A DNA stretch of 64,000 bases from Chelatococcus caeni (GCF_014196925.1 NZ_JACIEN010000003.1:496001-560000), one strand, 5' to 3'. Shown: positions 16,759 through 26,838, counted from the stretch's first letter. Notes: generated by a model from the letters alone, not told the origin. Made by a program: numbers and translations.

Positions 16759-19023
16759 TTATCGCCCGTCCGTCTCGTGGAAGAAATCATAGACGAGTCG
16801 CGCGGTGGCGGCATTGATCCCGGGCACGCGCTGCAGGTCGTCGAGCGAGGCGCGCGAGACGGCCTTCGCCGTGCCGAAGTGGTGCAGCAGCGCCCGCTTG
16901 CGCGCAGGGCCGACGCCGGCGATCTCGTCGAGCGGATTGCGGCCGATGTCGCGCTTGCGCTTGGCCCGGTGGGTGCCGATGGCGAAGCGGTGCGCCTCGT
17001 CGCGCAGGCGCTGGATGAAATAGAGCGCCGGATCGCGCGGCGGCAGGCGGAAGGGCTCGCGCCCGGGGATGACGAAGGTCTCGCGCCCGGCATCACGATC
17101 CGCTCCCTTGGCGACGCCGACGAGCGGCACGTCCGTGATGCGGAGCTCGGCGAGCACCTGGCGCGCGGCCTCGAGCTGGCCCTTGCCGCCGTCGATGAGC
17201 ACGAGGTCCGGCCAGGCGGGAAAGGCTTCGTCCTCATCCCTGTCCGTTTCCGGCGGGAGGTCCGGAAGGCCGGGCGCGACCTGATCCTCCCCCACAGGGG
17301 GAGGTGGCGGCCGCAGGCCGACGGAGGGGGCCTGCGCGGGCGCCGCAGAGAGCACCCCACCCGTCTCGGTCCTTCGGACCGATCCACCCTCCGCCGGAAC
17401 TCGGGCTTGCCCGAGTTCCGCACTTGTATGCGCAAGTCGGGAATACCCGACTTGCGAAGGGGAGGGATCGGCACCTGTCTGCTCGAAAATGCCCGGCTCG
17501 TCCGCCTCCCCCCGCGGCGCTTCCTTCAGCAACCGCGCGAACCGCCGCTGCATCACCTCGCGCATCATGCCGTAGTCGTCGCCGGGCGTGAGGTCCTGCG
17601 AGCGGATGTTGAAGGTGCGGTAGTGGCTCTTCATGAACCCGTCCGCGCCCGCGACGATCATGGCGCCGACGGCGTTTGTGCCGGAGATGTGCGAGTTGTC
17701 GTAGACCTCGATGCGCCGCGGCGCCTCGGCAAGGCCGAGCGCCTCGCCCACCGCGGCGAGCAGCTTGCGCTGCGAGCTCGTGTCGGCCAGGCGCCGGCCG
17801 AGGGCCTCGCGTGCGTTCTGCGCCGCATGCGCCACAAGGTCGCGCTTCTCGCCGCGCTTCGGCGCCGCGATCTCGACGCGCTGGCCAGCGCGGGCCGACA
17901 GGGCGTCCACGAGCAGGTCGCGCTCGGCCGGCTCGTGCGAGACGAGCACGAGCCGCGGGCACGGCTTGTCGTCGTAGAACTGGGCGATGAAGGAGGTCAG
18001 CACCTCCTCCGGCGGCAGGCTCTTGTCGGCTTTCGGGAAATAGGCGCGGTTGCCCCAGTTCTGGTGATTGCGGAAGAAGAATACCTGCACGCAGAACTGC
18101 CCGGCCTGCTCGTCGAGCGCGAAGACGTCCGCCTCCTCGACGCCCTGGGGGTTGATGTCCTGGCTCGTCTGCACGGCCGACAGCGCCGCGAGACGGTCGC
18201 GGTAGCGGGCCGCGCGCTCGAATTCGAGCGCCTCGGAGGCCGCCTGCATCTCGCCCGCCAGCATCTCCTTCACCGCGCTGGAGCGGCCGGAGAGGAAGCC
18301 GCGCGCCTCCTCGACGAGATGGCCGTAATCCGCGAGCGATATCTCCCCGGTGCACGGCGCCGCACAGCGCTTGATCTGGAACAGCAGGCAGGGGCGCGTG
18401 CGGTTCTCGTAATAGCTGTCGGTGCAGGTGCGCAGGAGGAAGGCGCGCTGCAGGGCGTTGACGGTGCGCGTCACGGCCCCGGCATTGGCGAAGGGGCCGT
18501 AGTAGTTGCCCTTGCGCGTGCGTGCGCCCCGGTGCTTGACGAGCTGCGGCGCCGCGTGGTCGCCGGTGATGAGGATATAGGGGAAGGACTTGTCGTCGCG
18601 CAGCAGCACGTTGTAGCGCGGCCGCAACTGCTTGATGAGGTTGGCCTCGAGCAGCAGCGCCTCGGTCTCCGTCTGCGTGGTGACGAATTCCATGGCCGCC
18701 GTCTCGGCGATCATCCGCATGGTGCGGTGGCCGCCGTGGCCGATGCCGCGCATGTAGTTGGCGACGCGCTTCTTGAGGCTGCGCGCCTTGCCGACATAGA
18801 GCACGTCGCCGGCGGCGTCGATCATGCGATAGACGCCGGGGCTGTTGGGCAATGTCTTCCAGAAATCGCGGATGACCTCGGCGCCGGCGCGCACGGAGGC
18901 GGGCGCATCGGCGACGAGATGCTCGATCTCGCGCAGTTCGCCCCCGTTCTCGCCCACCTCCACCAGGACAGCCTCGTCCTGCGGCGCGGGCCCCCTTCCA
19001 CTCTTCGAGTCGTCCGCCGTCAT
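16759..19023 (-). CDS. uvrC: Excinuclease ABC subunit C, with in-frame repeat insertion
   Basis: UvrC makes both incisions in nucleotide excision repair. The protein is 754 residues, against about 610 for E. coli. Order: an acidic N-terminal extension of about 50 residues, GIY-YIG nuclease ([20 protein letters not shown]), a Cys-rich segment ([14 protein letters not shown]), a UVR helix pair ([16 protein letters not shown]), the RNase H-like nuclease ([17 protein letters not shown] and, later, [15 protein letters not shown]), and C-terminal HhH motifs. Residues about 519-581 are a non-family insert encoded by a family B repeat (17283-17469). It falls before [11 protein letters not shown], in a loop that is short and variable in relatives. 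All catalytic motifs survive, so the protein may work. First gene of the uvrC-pgsA-moaD-moaE direction. Confidence 0.94.
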   Translation of the reverse strand: MTADDSKSGRGPAPQDEAVLVEVGENGGELREIEHLVADAPASVRAGAEVIRDFWKTLPNSPGVYRMIDAAGDVLYVGKARSLKKRVANYMRGIGHGGHRTMRMIAETAAMEFVTTQTETEALLLEANLIKQLRPRYNVLLRDDKSFPYILITGDHAAPQLVKHRGARTRKGNYYGPFANAGAVTRTVNALQRAFLLRTCTDSYYENRTRPCLLFQIKRCAAPCTGEISLADYGHLVEEARGFLSGRSSAVKEMLAGEMQAASEALEFERAARYRDRLAALSAVQTSQDINPQGVEEADVFALDEQAGQFCVQVFFFRNHQNWGNRAYFPKADKSLPPEEVLTSFIAQFYDDKPCPRLVLVSHEPAERDLLVDALSARAGQRVEIAAPKRGEKRDLVAHAAQNAREALGRRLADTSSQRKLLAAVGEALGLAEAPRRIEVYDNSHISGTNAVGAMIVAGADGFMKSHYRTFNIRSQDLTPGDDYGMMREVMQRRFARLLKEAPRGEADEPGIFEQTGADPSPSQVGYSRLAHTSAELGQARVPAEGGSVRRTETGGVLSAAPAQAPSVGLRPPPPPVGEDQVAPGLPDLPPETDRDEDEAFPAWPDLVLIDGGKGQLEAARQVLAELRITDVPLVGVAKGADRDAGRETFVIPGREPFRLPPRDPALYFIQRLRDEAHRFAIGTHRAKRKRDIGRNPLDEIAGVGPARKRALLHHFGTAKAVSRASLDDLQRVPGINAATARLVYDFFHETDGR
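17283..17469. repeat. Family B palindromic repeat inside uvrC (copy 1)
   Basis: A 187-base element with GATC at both ends. Its last 105 bases (17365-17469) match 21718-21822 with only about three differences by eye. It holds consecutive hairpins: GGTCC/GGACC, ACTCGGGC/GCCCGAGT, and CGCAAGTCGGG (17431-17441) with CCCGACTTGCG (17446-17456). On the uvrC strand it is open in frame and encodes a Pro/Ser/Gly-rich, probably unstructured peptide containing [19 protein letters not shown]. The other two copies in the window are intergenic. Confidence 0.85.
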
Positions 19024-19080
19024 AGCGATGAGGTGACGCCGCGCGGACGGAAGGTCAAGAGGCCGCCGGGGAATGCGGCA

Positions 19081-19656
19081 TCACGCCGGCGCGAGGCCGA
19101 TGCGGGCGTCGCGCTGGCGCAGCCAGTGGATGAAGGGTACGGCGAGAAGCACCATCCACGCCTTGCCGATGACCTGGCCGGCGAAGAAGTCGAGGCTGCC
19201 GAAGGCGAGCTGCAGGAAGACGGCACTGTCGACGACGAGGCCGACGACGCTCGACAGCACCACCGCCGTGACGAAGCGCTTGCGCTGCAGCGGCGTGTAG
19301 ACGGCGAAATCGGCCAGTTCCGACAGGAGGAAGGCCGCGGCCGAGGCCATGACGATGGCCTGCGGCGCGAGCAGCGCCGAGAGCGCCGTGCCGACGACGA
19401 TCGCCCCGAGCGCCGCCTTGGCGCCGAGGCGCCGCTGCACGATGTCGCGCGCGACGAGCGCGAGGCCGATCATCAGCACGCCGCTCGGCGCCATGATGCC
19501 CGGCGCGACCGGGATGAGGCACGGCCCCTCCGGCACGCAGACCGTGCCGGCATTGCCGATGAGCCAGTTGGCGGCGGGGATGGTGAGGCCGAAGAGGAGG
19601 AGGGCGATGATGCCCTCGAAATGCTTCTGCCGGATCCTGTCGGTCGTCGGGTTCAT
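19081..19656 (-). CDS. VUT-family transporter, probable queuosine-precursor importer
   Basis: The 191-residue inner-membrane protein has about six TM helices and the VUT/YhhQ (DUF165) features: [19 protein letters not shown], a long helix with [16 protein letters not shown], and [19 protein letters not shown]. Some VUT proteins import preQ0/preQ1. Here the ATG overlaps the queC stop by 4 nt, which supports a queuosine-precursor substrate, although queC also implies de novo synthesis. The transported compound is inferred from context. Confidence 0.85.
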   Translation of the reverse strand: MNPTTDRIRQKHFEGIIALLLFGLTIPAANWLIGNAGTVCVPEGPCLIPVAPGIMAPSGVLMIGLALVARDIVQRRLGAKAALGAIVVGTALSALLAPQAIVMASAAAFLLSELADFAVYTPLQRKRFVTAVVLSSVVGLVVDSAVFLQLAFGSLDFFAGQVIGKAWMVLLAVPFIHWLRQRDARIGLAPA

Positions 19657-20387
19657 GGTCCGTCGTTGTCTTCCGCGTTGCGCCCGGCGCGCCATTTCGC
19701 CCAGCCGGCGGCGCGCAATTCGCAGGCCGGGCAGGTGCCGCAGCCATAGCCCCAGTCGTGGCGGCGCGAGCGCTCGCCAAGGTAGCACGTGTGCGTCTCC
19801 TCGACGACGAGGTCGAGGAAGTCCGCGCCGCCGAGCCTCTCGGCGAGCGCGAAGGTCTCCGCCTTGTCGCGCCACATCAGCGGCGTGTGCAGCACGAAAC
19901 GGCTGTCGGTGCCGAGATTGATGGCGACCTGCATGGCCTTGATCGTATCGTCGCGGCAGTCGGGATAGCCGGAATAATCCGTCTCGCACACGCCGAGCAC
20001 GATATGGCGCGTCCCGCGCCGATAGGCGAGCGCCGCGGCAAAAGTGAGGAAGATGAGGTTGCGGCCGGGGACGAAGGTCGTCGGCAGGCCGTTCTCGCCC
20101 GTCGCGATCGCGACCTCGCGCGTCATCGCCGTGTCGGAGATGGCGCCGAGCGCCGCAAGCGGCACGAGATGGTCGGGGCCGAGCCGCCCCTCCCCCATCG
20201 CGCCCGGCCGGGCGAGGCGCTCGCGGATCACCCCGCGACAGGTCAGCTCCACCGCATGGCGCTGGCCGTAGTCGAAGCCGATCGTTTCCACATGGGCGAA
20301 GCGCTGAAGCGCCCAGCCGAGGCAGACGGTGGAATCCTGCCCGCCGGAAAAGAGGACGAGGGCCTTGTCGTCGGCGAGCCCCGGCAT
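19653..20387 (-). CDS. queC: 7-cyano-7-deazaguanine synthase QueC
   Basis: QueC converts 7-carboxy-7-deazaguanine to preQ0 with ATP and ammonia in queuosine synthesis. The 244-residue protein has the N-type ATP-pyrophosphatase loop [11 protein letters not shown] near its start and a C-terminal zinc site of Cys residues ([22 protein letters not shown] spans the four ligands; residues about 211-232). [14 protein letters not shown] is also typical. It is translationally coupled to the downstream VUT transporter and starts 7 bases before the prs stop on the map. Confidence 0.95.
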   Translation of the reverse strand: MPGLADDKALVLFSGGQDSTVCLGWALQRFAHVETIGFDYGQRHAVELTCRGVIRERLARPGAMGEGRLGPDHLVPLAALGAISDTAMTREVAIATGENGLPTTFVPGRNLIFLTFAAALAYRRGTRHIVLGVCETDYSGYPDCRDDTIKAMQVAINLGTDSRFVLHTPLMWRDKAETFALAERLGGADFLDLVVEETHTCYLGERSRRHDWGYGCGTCPACELRAAGWAKWRAGRNAEDNDGP

Positions 20388-20394
20388 CGAACGA

Positions 20395-21339
20395 TCAGTC
20401 GAACAGGCTGGAGACGCTCGATTCCGTCGCCGTGCGGCCGATGGCCTCGCCGATGAGCGGGGCGATGGTGATGACGCGGATGTTCGGCGCCACCTTCACG
20501 GCCTCGGTCGGCTGGATGGAATCGGTGATGACGAGCTGCTTGAGGCGCGAGGAGGAGATGCGCGACACGGCGCCGCCGGAGAGCACGCCGTGCGTGCAAT
20601 AGGCGTAGACCTCGCGCGCGCCCTTGGCGAGCAGCGCATCGGCGGCGTTGCACAGCGTGCCGCCGGAATCGATGATGTCGTCGACGAGGATGCAGGAGCG
20701 GCCCTCGACATTACCGATGATGTTCATCACCTCCGACTCGCCCGGCCGCTCGCGGCGCTTGTCGACGATGGCGAGCGGCGCGTCGATGCGCTTGGCGAGC
20801 GCACGGGCGCGCACCACGCCGCCAACGTCCGGCGAGACCACCATGACATTGGCGAGGTCCATGTGCTCGCGGATGTCGCGCACCATCACCGGCGCACCGT
20901 AGAGGTTGTCGGTCGGGATGTCGAAGAAGCCCTGGATCTGCCCGGCATGCAGGTCGAGCGTCAGCACGCGGTCGGCGCCGGCGCGGGTGATGAGGTTGGC
21001 GACGAGCTTGGCCGAGATCGGCGTGCGCGGGCCGGGCTTGCGGTCCTGCCGGGCGTAGCCGAAATAGGGCAGCACCGCCGTGATGCGGCGGGCGGAGGAG
21101 CGGCGCAGCGCATCGATGATGATGAGCAACTCCATCAGGTGGTCGTTGGCCGGGAACGAGGTCGACTGGATGACGAAGACATCCTCGCCGCGCACGTTCT
21201 CCTGGATCTCGACGAACACCTCCATGTCGGCGAAGCGCTTGACCTGGCAGGTCGCGAGCGGCACCTCGAGATAGTTCGAGATGGACTCGGCGAGCGGACG
21301 GTTCGAGTTGCCCGCGACGAGCTTGATCGAGGGTTTCAT
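20395..21339 (-). CDS. prs: Ribose-phosphate pyrophosphokinase
   Basis: Prs makes PRPP from ribose 5-phosphate and ATP for nucleotide, His and Trp synthesis. The 314-residue protein shows [15 protein letters not shown] at the N-terminus, the ATP-flexible loop region [10 protein letters not shown], the [14 protein letters not shown] segment, and the PRPP-binding loop [13 protein letters not shown]. It is the first gene of a direction that continues into queC and the VUT gene. Confidence 0.96.
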   Translation of the reverse strand: MKPSIKLVAGNSNRPLAESISNYLEVPLATCQVKRFADMEVFVEIQENVRGEDVFVIQSTSFPANDHLMELLIIIDALRRSSARRITAVLPYFGYARQDRKPGPRTPISAKLVANLITRAGADRVLTLDLHAGQIQGFFDIPTDNLYGAPVMVRDIREHMDLANVMVVSPDVGGVVRARALAKRIDAPLAIVDKRRERPGESEVMNIIGNVEGRSCILVDDIIDSGGTLCNAADALLAKGAREVYAYCTHGVLSGGAVSRISSSRLKQLVITDSIQPTEAVKVAPNIRVITIAPLIGEAIGRTATESSVSSLFD

Positions 21340-21618
21340 CCAGCGCGTTCCCGTAGTTTGAGCGGAGCTGTGGAACTAGAGCCTGGCCGTCTGCCACGGG
21401 TCGCGCTGTCACAACCCGGACATATTGGTCTGCGCGGCTCTTATCAGCGATGGCGCGGGTGAACAATAGCACTTGTGCTGCGGCGCGGCATCTGGATGGC
21501 GGCCATGCTCGGCACGCGCGGGGCTATCCGTGGATGGCAAGGCCGGCGGGACATGGACCACAGCACGTTACTCTCCCCGCGTGCGGGAGGCGCCCACGTT
21601 AGGCAGGAGAGCTGCGGT

Positions 21619-21822
21619 GATCCTCGCCCTCGAGGGGGAGGTGGCGCTGCGAAGCAGCGACGGAGGGAGACACGCAACCGCATTGTGCGCGTCGTTCCCG
21701 TCCTTGACCCCGCCCGTCTTGGTCCTTCGGACCGATCCACCCTCCGCCGGGACTCGGGCTTGCCCGAGTTCCGCACTTGTATGCGCAAGTCGGGAACACC
21801 CGACTTGCGAAGGGGAGGGATC
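21619..21822. repeat. Family B palindromic repeat (copy 2), intergenic
   Basis: It lies in the 536-base gap between prs and the M24 protein gene and is bounded by GATC. Bases 21718-21822 are nearly identical to the uvrC copy, including the three hairpins; the left part is diverged and slightly longer (about 204 against 187 bases overall). The rest of the gap (21340-21618 and 21823-21875) shows no gene; the prs promoter should lie in 21340-21470. Confidence 0.8.
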
Positions 21823-21875
21823 ACCGCCGCTCGCGTCATACGCGGTCGCTCCAGCAGATGGAGCGACACCCGCTC

Positions 21876-23027
21876 TCAGCGCAGGACGAGGTCGAGCGAG
21901 GCCAGGTTCAGCGCCTCGGGCGCGCCCTCCGTCACGAGATAGGTGCGGCCGAGGCACATGGCGGTGCCGCCTTGCGAATCCATCAGGATCATGTGCACGA
22001 ACATCACCATGCCCGGCACCAGCGGCCAGTCGTTGTCCTCGTAGAACATCGGCCAGTCCATCCACGACGGGGTGAACTTGGCGCCCAGCGAATAGCCGCA
22101 GGCGTTGAGGCGGTGGCGCGTGAGCCCCGCCGCGTCCAGCGCCTCGGCATGGGCTGTGAAGACGTCCCCGGCCGTCTTGCCCAGCCGCATGGCCGCCTCG
22201 CAGGCGAGCAGCGCCTCCTGCGCTGCCCGGTGATAGGTGAGATGCTCGGGCCGCGGGTCGCCGATGACGAGCGTGCGCATGGCGGCGACATGGTAGTGCC
22301 GGTAGACGCCGGCGAATTCGAGCGTCAGCTGGTCGCGCGCATCGAGCACGCGGCGGCCGCTCTTGTAGCGGCACAGCAGGGCCTCGCGCCCGGAGCCGAT
22401 GATGAATTCGTTGGCGGGATAGTCGCCGCCGCCGCGGAAGATCGCCGCGTGCTGCGCGGCGAGGATCTCGCCCTCGTCGGCCCCGGCCCGCGTCAGGGCG
22501 ATGGCCGCCCGGTCGGCCTCATCCGCGAGCACCGCCGCCCGGCGTACATAGGCGAGCTCCTCCTCCGACTTCACCGCCCTCAGGCGCGTGACGACGAGCG
22601 AGGCATCCGTGAGCTGCGCAAGGCCATCGAAGGCGGCGTCGAGCCTGCGGCCGTTGGCGGCGACGAGGCCGTAGGATTCGTACTCGACGCCGATGCGCTT
22701 GCCGGCGAGGCCCTTCTCGGCCGCGATGGCGCTGAGCTCGCCCGCCGGGTCGGCATCCCGGCCGTCCTTCCAGATGCGGATGTCCTCGATATTCGAGGTC
22801 AGCTCCGCCTGCCGCAGGTCGGCGGAACGCGTGAGGAGGACGATGTCGCCGCCGGCCGTGACGAGAAGGCTCTGGAAGAAGCAGAAGCCGAAGGTGTCGT
22901 AGCCGGTCAGCCAGTACATCGATTCCTGCTGGAACAGGAGGAGCGCGTCGAGCTTCTCCCGTTCCATCGCGGCAAGCAGGCTCTCCTTGCGGCGGGCGAA
23001 TTCGGCTGGCGAGAAATGCAGGGCCAT
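21876..23027 (-). CDS. M24-fold (creatinase/prolidase-like) hydrolase without metal ligands
   Basis: The 383-residue protein has the two-domain layout of the M24 family: a creatinase N-domain (RKESLLAAMEREKLDALLLF, then SMYWLTGYDTFGF) and a pita-bread C-domain. The five metal ligands of aminopeptidase P are not recognisable: the first Asp position reads Glu237 (LEFAG), the second falls in HVAAM (246-250), HGxGH is replaced by GYSLG (311-315), and the ExGxY region is GMVMFVHMILM (339-349). Metal-free relatives include creatinase and ectoine hydrolase, so a non-peptide C-N hydrolase is possible. Many relatives are labelled Xaa-Pro peptidases; that activity is doubtful here. Confidence 0.8.
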   Translation of the reverse strand: MALHFSPAEFARRKESLLAAMEREKLDALLLFQQESMYWLTGYDTFGFCFFQSLLVTAGGDIVLLTRSADLRQAELTSNIEDIRIWKDGRDADPAGELSAIAAEKGLAGKRIGVEYESYGLVAANGRRLDAAFDGLAQLTDASLVVTRLRAVKSEEELAYVRRAAVLADEADRAAIALTRAGADEGEILAAQHAAIFRGGGDYPANEFIIGSGREALLCRYKSGRRVLDARDQLTLEFAGVYRHYHVAAMRTLVIGDPRPEHLTYHRAAQEALLACEAAMRLGKTAGDVFTAHAEALDAAGLTRHRLNACGYSLGAKFTPSWMDWPMFYEDNDWPLVPGMVMFVHMILMDSQGGTAMCLGRTYLVTEGAPEALNLASLDLVLR

Positions 23028-23189
23028 ACGGGTTCCTCGCGGGGTGGACCGGGCGGATGCGATCCACTCATCAATGCCAGCTTCGGCCCCGCCCCGTCGA
23101 GGCCGCATGGCGCTTTCAGCAGTAAGAATTCCTTGTCTTCTGCACGCTACAGGCATCATCCTGTGGCAACTGATGTTTCGGGGACGGGA

Positions 23190-25283
23190 ATGCGTGCAGC
23201 GGCAGGGCTCGGATCGGGGTTGATCGCCGGCAACACCGCCGATGCGCATGCCGGCCCCCTTGCCGGTGGCGGCGAAGGCTTCATCGACGCACTTGCCATG
23301 CACATCGGCCAGGCGGGGCGCGCCCTGTGGGACGTGCTCGTTGCGACGCCGCAGATCCCTTCCGCCTTTGCCGACGTCTGGCGCGCCATGGCGGCCGGCG
23401 TCCCCGACGCCGGCACGCTCCTCGCTCTCGCCGTCCTCATCGGTGCCGCGGTGCTCTTCGTTCCCACCCTGGTGTGGCGCCTCGCCGGAGGGGTGGAGGT
23501 TCATGCGGATGACGACGGGCGGGCGCGGCTGAAGAAGGCCGTGCGCCGGCTCGTCGTCGACGCCGCCGGCCTCGTCGCCATGGTCGCGGCCGCCGCCTTG
23601 CTCGCCCGGCTGTTCCTGCGTGGCGACACACCGGTGCATGCACTTGCCGTCGCCATTGTCGGCACGGCCGCTCGCTGGCGGCTGGCGATGCTGCTGCCGC
23701 TCATCCTCCTGCGCCCTCGGGAGCCGCAGCTGCGCCTCGTGGCCGTCGGAGAGGAGCGGGTGCGCGCCGTGCTCGTCGGCGCCGGCGCGACGCTCGCCAT
23801 CCTGCTCGCCTTCTACACGCTCATGCCGGTCTTCGTCCGCGCCGGGATGGCCCCTCCGCCGGCACAGGCCCTCGGCGTGCTCGTCGGCACGCTTGCCGCC
23901 GCGGCCGCCGGCGCGACGCTCGCCCGTTTCTTCGCCCACGCCGCCGAGGTGCCGCGTCCCGTCGTCCTCGGCACCGATGCGATCGTCGTCCTCGTCTGGG
24001 TGGCGTGGATCTACGGCATCGTCGCGCTCGACTTCGACCTCTATCACGCCGCTGCCTTCTCGGCGCTGCTCGCCCTTGTCGTGGCGGCGCTCGACCGCTT
24101 CCTCGCCTATGCCATCGCCTGCTGCCGCCCACGGGAAGCTCCGCAGACGGCCGCGGCCGAGGAGCCCTCGGCCGAACTCGCCCTCGTGGCGGATGCGGAG
24201 GCGGCGGATGCAGCCGAGGCGGAGGCCGCCGTGCCCGATCCCGGTTCGCCGCATCTCATGCAGATCCTGGTCACGGCGCGGCGTATCGTGCTCGCCGTCA
24301 CCATCACCGTATTCGCGACCTTTTTCGTCCGGCTCTGGGTGGTCGAGATCCTCGCGCTCGTCAGCCAGGAGCTCTGGTACGCCTGGCGCGAGGCGCTCCT
24401 GACGGCGGTCGGCATCCTCGTCGTCGGCTACATCCTGTTCGAGCTGCTGCGCGGCTGGGCACGCCTCAAGTTCGCCCCGCGGACGCACGGATCGGCGGAC
24501 GATCATGATGCCGCCGGCCTGCCGCGGCCGGCGGGGCGGCTCGCCTCGGTCCTGCCGCTGCTCGAGGGCTTCGTCGGCGCGCTCATCGTCGCCACCGCCA
24601 TCCTCGTCGCCTTGTCGCATCTCGGCGTCAACATCGGCCCGATCCTCGCCGGCGCCGGCATCTTCGGCCTCGCCTTCAGCTTCGGCTCGCAGGCCCTGGT
24701 GCGCGACATCGTCTCCGGCATCTTCTATCTCGCGGACGACGCCTTCCGCGTCGGCGAATACATCCAGGCCGGCAGCCACAAGGGCATGGTCGAGCGCATC
24801 TCCGTACGCTCGCTGCGCATCCGCCACCAGAACGGGCAGTTCCACACCATTCCCTATGGCCAGCTCGGCGCCGTCACCAACTTCAGCCGCGACTGGGCGA
24901 CGGTGAAGTTCAACCTGCGCCTCGCCCGTGATGCCGACGTCGAGCAGGCGCGCAAGATCGCCAAGAAGATCGGCCAGGACCTCCTGGCCCACGAGGAATA
25001 CGGCAAGGACTTCATCGGACCCGTGAAGATGCAGGGCGTCGCCGACGTGCAGGAGAACGCCCTCGTCTGCCGCTTCAAGTTCACCGTCAAGCCCGGCCGG
25101 CAGGCCCTCATCCAGCGCGAGGCCGTCAAGCGCCTGTTCAAGGGCTTCACCGACGCCGGCATCCGCTTCGCCTCCAATGCGGTCGTCGTGCAGGGCGGTG
25201 ACGGCCGGGGCGACACCTCCGCCGCCGCGGCGGCCGACCTGTCGCGCCATCTCGCCGAGGAACGGGCACAGGCGCAGGGCTGA
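23190..25283 (+). CDS. MscS-family mechanosensitive ion channel (paralogue 1)
   Basis: A 697-residue inner-membrane protein. About 450 residues of N-terminal sequence with many TM helices precede the MscS core: the pore helix LGVNIGPILAGAGIFGLAFSFGSQALVRD (about residues 477-505; Gly/Ala packing as in TM3 of MscS), then a beta domain (VERISVRSLRIRHQNGQFHTIPYG) and an alpha/beta C-domain. An acidic Ala/Glu-rich loop lies near residues 315-350. The ATG at 23190 was chosen because it gives a sensible N-terminus; an earlier start is possible. Expected role: release of solutes on osmotic downshock. Confidence 0.88.
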   Translation: MRAAAGLGSGLIAGNTADAHAGPLAGGGEGFIDALAMHIGQAGRALWDVLVATPQIPSAFADVWRAMAAGVPDAGTLLALAVLIGAAVLFVPTLVWRLAGGVEVHADDDGRARLKKAVRRLVVDAAGLVAMVAAAALLARLFLRGDTPVHALAVAIVGTAARWRLAMLLPLILLRPREPQLRLVAVGEERVRAVLVGAGATLAILLAFYTLMPVFVRAGMAPPPAQALGVLVGTLAAAAAGATLARFFAHAAEVPRPVVLGTDAIVVLVWVAWIYGIVALDFDLYHAAAFSALLALVVAALDRFLAYAIACCRPREAPQTAAAEEPSAELALVADAEAADAAEAEAAVPDPGSPHLMQILVTARRIVLAVTITVFATFFVRLWVVEILALVSQELWYAWREALLTAVGILVVGYILFELLRGWARLKFAPRTHGSADDHDAAGLPRPAGRLASVLPLLEGFVGALIVATAILVALSHLGVNIGPILAGAGIFGLAFSFGSQALVRDIVSGIFYLADDAFRVGEYIQAGSHKGMVERISVRSLRIRHQNGQFHTIPYGQLGAVTNFSRDWATVKFNLRLARDADVEQARKIAKKIGQDLLAHEEYGKDFIGPVKMQGVADVQENALVCRFKFTVKPGRQALIQREAVKRLFKGFTDAGIRFASNAVVVQGGDGRGDTSAAAAADLSRHLAEERAQAQG

Positions 25284-25300
25284 GGCCCGGCCACGCAGCG

Positions 25301-25329
25301 TTGCAAAATCGAGGACTTGCTGCTAAAGG
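25301..25329 (+). promoter_or_regulatory. Probable rplY promoter
   Basis: TTGCAA (25301-25306), a 17-base spacer and TAAAGG (25324-25329) form a reasonable sigma-70-type promoter in the 165-base gap before rplY. This would give a leader of more than 100 bases. Assigned by eye. Confidence 0.45.
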
Positions 25330-25395
25330 CAACGCGCGCCCGCCAGACACCCCTGGAGGCACGGGTGCGCCACACATGTTCGGATGAACGTGAAT

Positions 25396-25415
25396 GGCCG
25401 TGCGCGAGCACGGCC
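25396..25415 (+). promoter_or_regulatory. Hairpin in the rplY leader
   Basis: GGCCGTGC (25396-25403) and GCACGGCC (25408-25415) form a perfect 8-bp stem with a GCGA tetraloop, followed by GTTTCTGTT, 33 bases before the rplY ATG. It could be an attenuator or a binding site for L25 acting on its own mRNA, or the terminator of the upstream channel gene. Confidence 0.45.
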
Positions 25416-25448
25416 GTTTCTGTTCCGTGACCACAAAGGATCGAAGCC

Positions 25449-26069
25449 ATGTCCGCTGTCAAGCAGCTCAAGGCCTCGGCTCGCGAGCGGGTCGGCAAGG
25501 GGGCCGCCCGTGCCGTTCGCCGTGAAGGCCGTGTTCCCGCAGTCATCTACGGTCTCGGCGAAGCGCCGCAGCCGATCGCGCTCGACTTCAACGAGACGAA
25601 GCGCCTGATCTTCTCCGGCGGTTTCCTCACGACCCTGTTCGAGATCGACGTCGACGGCAGCAAGACCCGCGCCATCCCGCGCGACTTCCAGCTCGACCCG
25701 GTGAAGGACACGCCCCTCCACGTCGACTTCCTGCGCGTGACGCGCGACGCCACCGTCAACGTCGAGGTGCCGGTGCACTTCCTCAACCAGGAAGCTTCGC
25801 CCGGCCTGAAGCGCGGCGGCACGCTGAACGTCGTGCGCCACACGGTCGAGCTCGTCGTGCCGGTCGATGCCATCCCGGATGCGATCGACATCGACCTCAC
25901 CGGCCGTGAGATCGGCGATTCCATCCACATCTCGGCCGTCAAGCTGCCGGCCGGCGCTTCGCCCGTCATCCAGGACCGCGACTTCACCATCGCGACCCTG
26001 GTCGCGCCGTCGAAGCTCGCCGCCGAGGCGGCCGAGGAAGCGGCCGCCGGCGAGGCCGAGGAGAAGTAA
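25449..26069 (+). CDS. rplY: 50S ribosomal protein L25/general stress protein Ctc
   Basis: The 206-residue long form of L25 (Ctc type) binds 5S rRNA. N-terminal L25 domain: [33 protein letters not shown]-terminal beta-barrel domain: [22 protein letters not shown] and [17 protein letters not shown], then an acidic Ala/Glu tail. It is followed by pth and ychF, an order common in alphaproteobacteria. Confidence 0.96.
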   Translation: MSAVKQLKASARERVGKGAARAVRREGRVPAVIYGLGEAPQPIALDFNETKRLIFSGGFLTTLFEIDVDGSKTRAIPRDFQLDPVKDTPLHVDFLRVTRDATVNVEVPVHFLNQEASPGLKRGGTLNVVRHTVELVVPVDAIPDAIDIDLTGREIGDSIHISAVKLPAGASPVIQDRDFTIATLVAPSKLAAEAAEEAAAGEAEEK

Positions 26070-26223
26070 TTCTCCCACGCGGGGGCGGGCCTGTTCGTCC
26101 GCCCCGGCTGCCTTTCCCCGCGCCGCGGCCCGGGGTTCGAATCCGGCGCATGACGGCCGCGCCTTGCCGGCCGCGCCGGGTTCCGGGAGCATCATGTGCT
26201 CCCTTCGCTCACGGGGCTTCGCC

Positions 26224-26838
26224 ATGCTGCTGTTCGTCGGGCTCGGCAATCCGGGCGCGCGCTATGCGCGCAACCGCCACAACATCGGCTTCATGGCCGT
26301 CGACGAGATCGCCCGCCGGCACAATGCCGGCCCGTGGCGCCGTCGCTTTCAGAGCGAGGTGGCCGAGGCCGTCGTCGGCGGCGAGCGCCTCCTGCTCATG
26401 AAGCCCCAGACCTACATGAACGAATCGGGCCGCGCGGTCGGCGAGGCGCAGCGCTTCTTCAAGGTCGCCCTCGCGGACATCGTCGTGTTCCACGACGAGC
26501 TCGACCTCGCGCCGGCCAAGCTGCGCATCAAGACGGGCGGCGGCATCGCCGGCCACAACGGCCTGCGGTCGATCTCCGCCCACGTCGGCAACGACTACCG
26601 CCGGGTGCGCCTCGGCATCGGCCACCCCGGCGACAAGGCGCTCGTGCACAGCTATGTGCTCAACGACTTCGCCAAGGCGGAGGAGCCTTGGGTCGAGGAT
26701 CTCACGGGCGCGGTGGCTGAATTCGCGACGCTCCTTGCCAGGGGCGAGGACGCCAGTTTCCAGAACAAGGTGCATCTGGCCATGGATGCGCGGGGTTGGG
26801 GCGACGTGAAGCGCCCGGGCGAACGCGCCGGAGGATAG
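26224..26838 (+). CDS. pth: Peptidyl-tRNA hydrolase
   Basis: Pth frees tRNA from prematurely released peptidyl-tRNA. The 204-residue protein shows the family motifs [20 protein letters not shown] (with the catalytic His in RHN), [20 protein letters not shown], and [13 protein letters not shown]. The ATG at 26224 begins directly at the first conserved strand, so the longer upstream frame is not used. It stops just before ychF. Confidence 0.96.
   Translation: MLLFVGLGNPGARYARNRHNIGFMAVDEIARRHNAGPWRRRFQSEVAEAVVGGERLLLMKPQTYMNESGRAVGEAQRFFKVALADIVVFHDELDLAPAKLRIKTGGGIAGHNGLRSISAHVGNDYRRVRLGIGHPGDKALVHSYVLNDFAKAEEPWVEDLTGAVAEFATLLARGEDASFQNKVHLAMDARGWGDVKRPGERAGG

Noticed and set aside
17283-17469. 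Treating the uvrC insert as a functional domain
   Set aside because: The nucleotide match to non-coding copies elsewhere explains it as a repeat; the peptide is Pro/Ser/Gly-rich and fits no domain.
16132-19749. A 1205-residue open frame on the plus strand
   Set aside because: Antisense to pgsA, uvrC and the VUT gene; Arg/Ala/Glu-rich with no domain.
21777-25283. Reading the first MscS gene as a 1168-residue protein
   Set aside because: The first part is antisense to the M24 gene and includes repeat B. The channel-like sequence starts near 23190.
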